NCBI GenBank assembly: GCA_965262665.1
Contig: CBDHFR010000004.1
Span: forward strand, 3,224,001 to 3,288,000
DNA from: CBDBND01 sp965262665
GTDB taxonomy: Bacteria > Pseudomonadota > Alphaproteobacteria > Rhodospirillales > Rhodospirillaceae
Reading direction: 5' to 3'
Length of the DNA stretch: 64,000 bases
Shown: positions 62,692-64,000 of the stretch, one piece after another
Layout of the letters: each line of letters starts with the position of its first letter
Numbering within the stretch: the first letter of the stretch is position 1
Notes under the pieces: generated by a model
What the model saw: only the letters and a program-made list of their open reading frames with translations
Database searches by the model: none
Told to the model about the DNA's origin: nothing
Made by a program: the position numbers and the translations under genes

Positions 62692-63496
62692 GGCATTGTC
62701 AGACTAACTGGCCCGGAACAGAAGAAGCCATAATAGAGGGCTCTCAGGCAGCAAGTTGACACCATTCGGCCAGGGCGGTGGCTCGGGCTTGTTTGAAAGT
62801 ATCGCGGCGGGTGAGATGGCGTTGGTGGTTGAAATGGTTGTAGATCGAGGCATGGACGGAGGCGAACTTCTGCAGGGTCTTGATGTCTCTGAACCGAGCC
62901 ATTGCCCCTTCCCGTCGTCGGAAGGGCCGATGTGAGTTTTCCGCTAGATTGTTGAGCCAACGACCGCAGGTCTGGGCGGCCGCAGTGCCGATCACCTTCA
63001 TCGCCGCCCGGTATGACTGTAGCCTGTCCGTGACGATCGTGGCCGGTCGGCCATAACGCTTCATGGCACGTTTAAGGATTTCAAGCGCAGCCCTGTGATC
63101 CCGCCGTTTCGTGGCATAGACCTCTAGCACTTCGCCTTCATGGTCAACGGCACGCCATAGATAATGTGTTTCGCCATTGATCCGGACAAATACCTCATCA
63201 AGATGCCAGCGCCAATTCGACCAGTTGCGCTGGTCTATCCGCCTCTTCCGGATCTCGGCCGCAAACAACGGGCCAAGGCGGTTCCACCAGTACCGCACGG
63301 CTTCATGGCAAATGTCGATGCCGCGCTCGAACAGGAGATCTTCGACCTGACGCAACGACAGCGGATAGCGGATATACGTCATCACCGCTAAGCGGATGAC
63401 CTCGGGCGAGCTGTTGAAATAACGGAAGGGATTTTGCATCGCCGGAGGCTAGAAGACCTTAATTCCCAGCTCAAGGCAATTTAGTCTGACAGTGCC
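62692..63496. mobile_element. IS6-family copy 5, 805 bp
   Basis: Bounded by GGCATTGTCAGACTAA and the complement of GGCACTGTCAGACTAA. Flanks CTCTATAC and GATCAATG show no duplication. Confidence 0.88.
62744..63439 (-). CDS. IS6-family transposase, copy 5
   Basis: A 231-residue protein, intact, MQNPFRYFNSSPEVIRLAVM. DDE residues in WRWHLDEVFVRINGETHYLW, IVTDRLQSYRAAM and LNNLAENSHRPFRRREGAM; here the usual NRAEN reads NLAEN, and Glu is kept. Confidence 0.9.
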   Translation of the reverse strand: MQNPFRYFNSSPEVIRLAVMTYIRYPLSLRQVEDLLFERGIDICHEAVRYWWNRLGPLFAAEIRKRRIDQRNWSNWRWHLDEVFVRINGETHYLWRAVDHEGEVLEVYATKRRDHRAALEILKRAMKRYGRPATIVTDRLQSYRAAMKVIGTAAAQTCGRWLNNLAENSHRPFRRREGAMARFRDIKTLQKFASVHASIYNHFNHQRHLTRRDTFKQARATALAEWCQLAA

Positions 63497-63592
63497 GATC
63501 AATGCCCTTTCCATCCAAAAGCGTAGCCTGGTGCAGAAGCTCCTTGCTGGGGAGTGGAGGGTCAAAGTTGCCTCGGATTGTGAGGCAGTAGC

Positions 63593-64000
63593 ATGAGCAA
63601 AAGCAAAAAAATGCGAACCCTTAATATCCGCCTTCTTAGAAAGGGTTGGAAACCGGAGGATGCTTTCACCCAGACATTCGCTACCGGGGCTGTTCGCGGA
63701 TTAAAGGAACATCCATGGGGAGCTGTCGATGGTGCTCGCCTTTTTATTGGGCAAATCTACTCAAACCGCCCTGGCTGGCTCACGATTCTCATAGAGGTCA
63801 GTCCCGACCTGCCCGAGGATATTTCTACAGGCGGCGCAGGTGCGGTTTTGTTTGTTCCTGCCGGAGGTAGACAAGCTGCTGTCTGCTTTGGTCATGTTCA
63901 TATAGCTCTTAACGACGATGCATTTGAGCGCCAATTTGGCTTGAAAGTGACGCTTAACACGGTCCCACGCAACCAACTGCGGTCAATCGATCTTGCCACT
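63593..64000 (+). CDS. TIGR04141/DUF6119-like protein, N-terminal part (open at the window edge)
   Basis: ATG 63593 with GAGG at 63582-63585 opens a frame of 136 codons without a stop to the right edge. It reads MRTLNIRLLRKGWKPEDAFT, GARLFIGQIYSNRPGWLTIL, GAVLFVPAGGRQAAVCFGHV and FERQFGLKVTLNTVPRNQLR, then SIDLAT. This matches the beginning of TIGR04141 (sporadically distributed) / DUF6119 proteins (LRTLNIYLLK, FALTFGYGRHLL, FGLRVTLN, LRSID). Its function is unknown; members often occur in variable islands. Confidence 0.7.
   Translation, partial: MSKSKKMRTLNIRLLRKGWKPEDAFTQTFATGAVRGLKEHPWGAVDGARLFIGQIYSNRPGWLTILIEVSPDLPEDISTGGAGAVLFVPAGGRQAAVCFGHVHIALNDDAFERQFGLKVTLNTVPRNQLRSIDLAT

Overview
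The window is a stretch of alphaproteobacterial chromosome, most likely from a Rhodospirillales-type organism. The grounds are a CcrM-type DNA methylase, the neighbourhood moaB / family-4 uracil-DNA glycosylase / ETF-ubiquinone oxidoreductase / TPR protein / ispE, paired arsenosugar-type glycosyltransferases and a tRNA-Gln(TTG) of alphaproteobacterial form. This placement comes from gene content read by eye, not from a database search. The sequence has two parts: a core-like left part (1 to about 27.8 kb) and an accessory, heavily rearranged right part (about 27.84 kb to the right edge).

Left part. Positions 1-12 kb hold a catabolic-looking set: a flavin monooxygenase/acyl-CoA dehydrogenase-like protein and the end of a second one, an SDR, two two-domain VOC (glyoxalase-fold) proteins, an MFS transporter, an exported FAD-dependent dehydrogenase and an exported alpha/beta hydrolase, with ccrM among them. 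RNase HII, two glycosyltransferases and a nucleoside phosphorylase-like gene follow. Between the phosphorylase and moaB sits a three-level transposon nest. An IS630 element (14757-19665) is split by an IS1595-family element (15386-19229, 8-bp target duplication). That element carries a DNA methyltransferase-HNH nuclease fusion gene, which is itself split by an IS5-family element (16663-17568, TAA duplication). Housekeeping genes then run to a DsbD-type reductase and tRNA-Gln.

Right part. The 3' end of tRNA-Gln starts an integration hot spot. A 17-bp direct repeat (27839-27855 and 48903-48919) marks the left ends of two related elements in tandem. Each begins with the same leftward module: small protein, DUF2924 protein, large serine recombinase. 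A third, decayed copy of the module lies at 54.9-55.3 kb. Element A (about 21 kb) carries an amidase lipoprotein, exported proteins of unknown role, a Tat-signal methyltransferase, a cold shock protein, a HemF-like exported protein, two phage-like genes and a helicase IV-like protein. It is peppered with IS6-family copies and gene fragments. Element B, still open at the right edge, carries a GIY-YIG nuclease-like gene next to an unknown protein, a second GIY-YIG protein, a phage packaging block (TerL, DUF5681, ParB-methylase), a duplicated PD-(D/E)XK-like/XRE module, a Lys-rich lipoprotein with internal repeats, and the start of a TIGR04141/DUF6119-like gene.

Three repeat systems structure the right part. 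They are five 805-807-bp IS6-family copies without target duplications (plus a second IS6 type and solo ends), a previously unlabelled family of about 78-bp palindromic MITE-like repeats (nine full or partial copies, none seen left of 30 kb), and the recombinase-adjacent direct repeats. Single-base frameshifts recur in otherwise well-conserved genes, so some breaks may be sequence errors rather than real decay.
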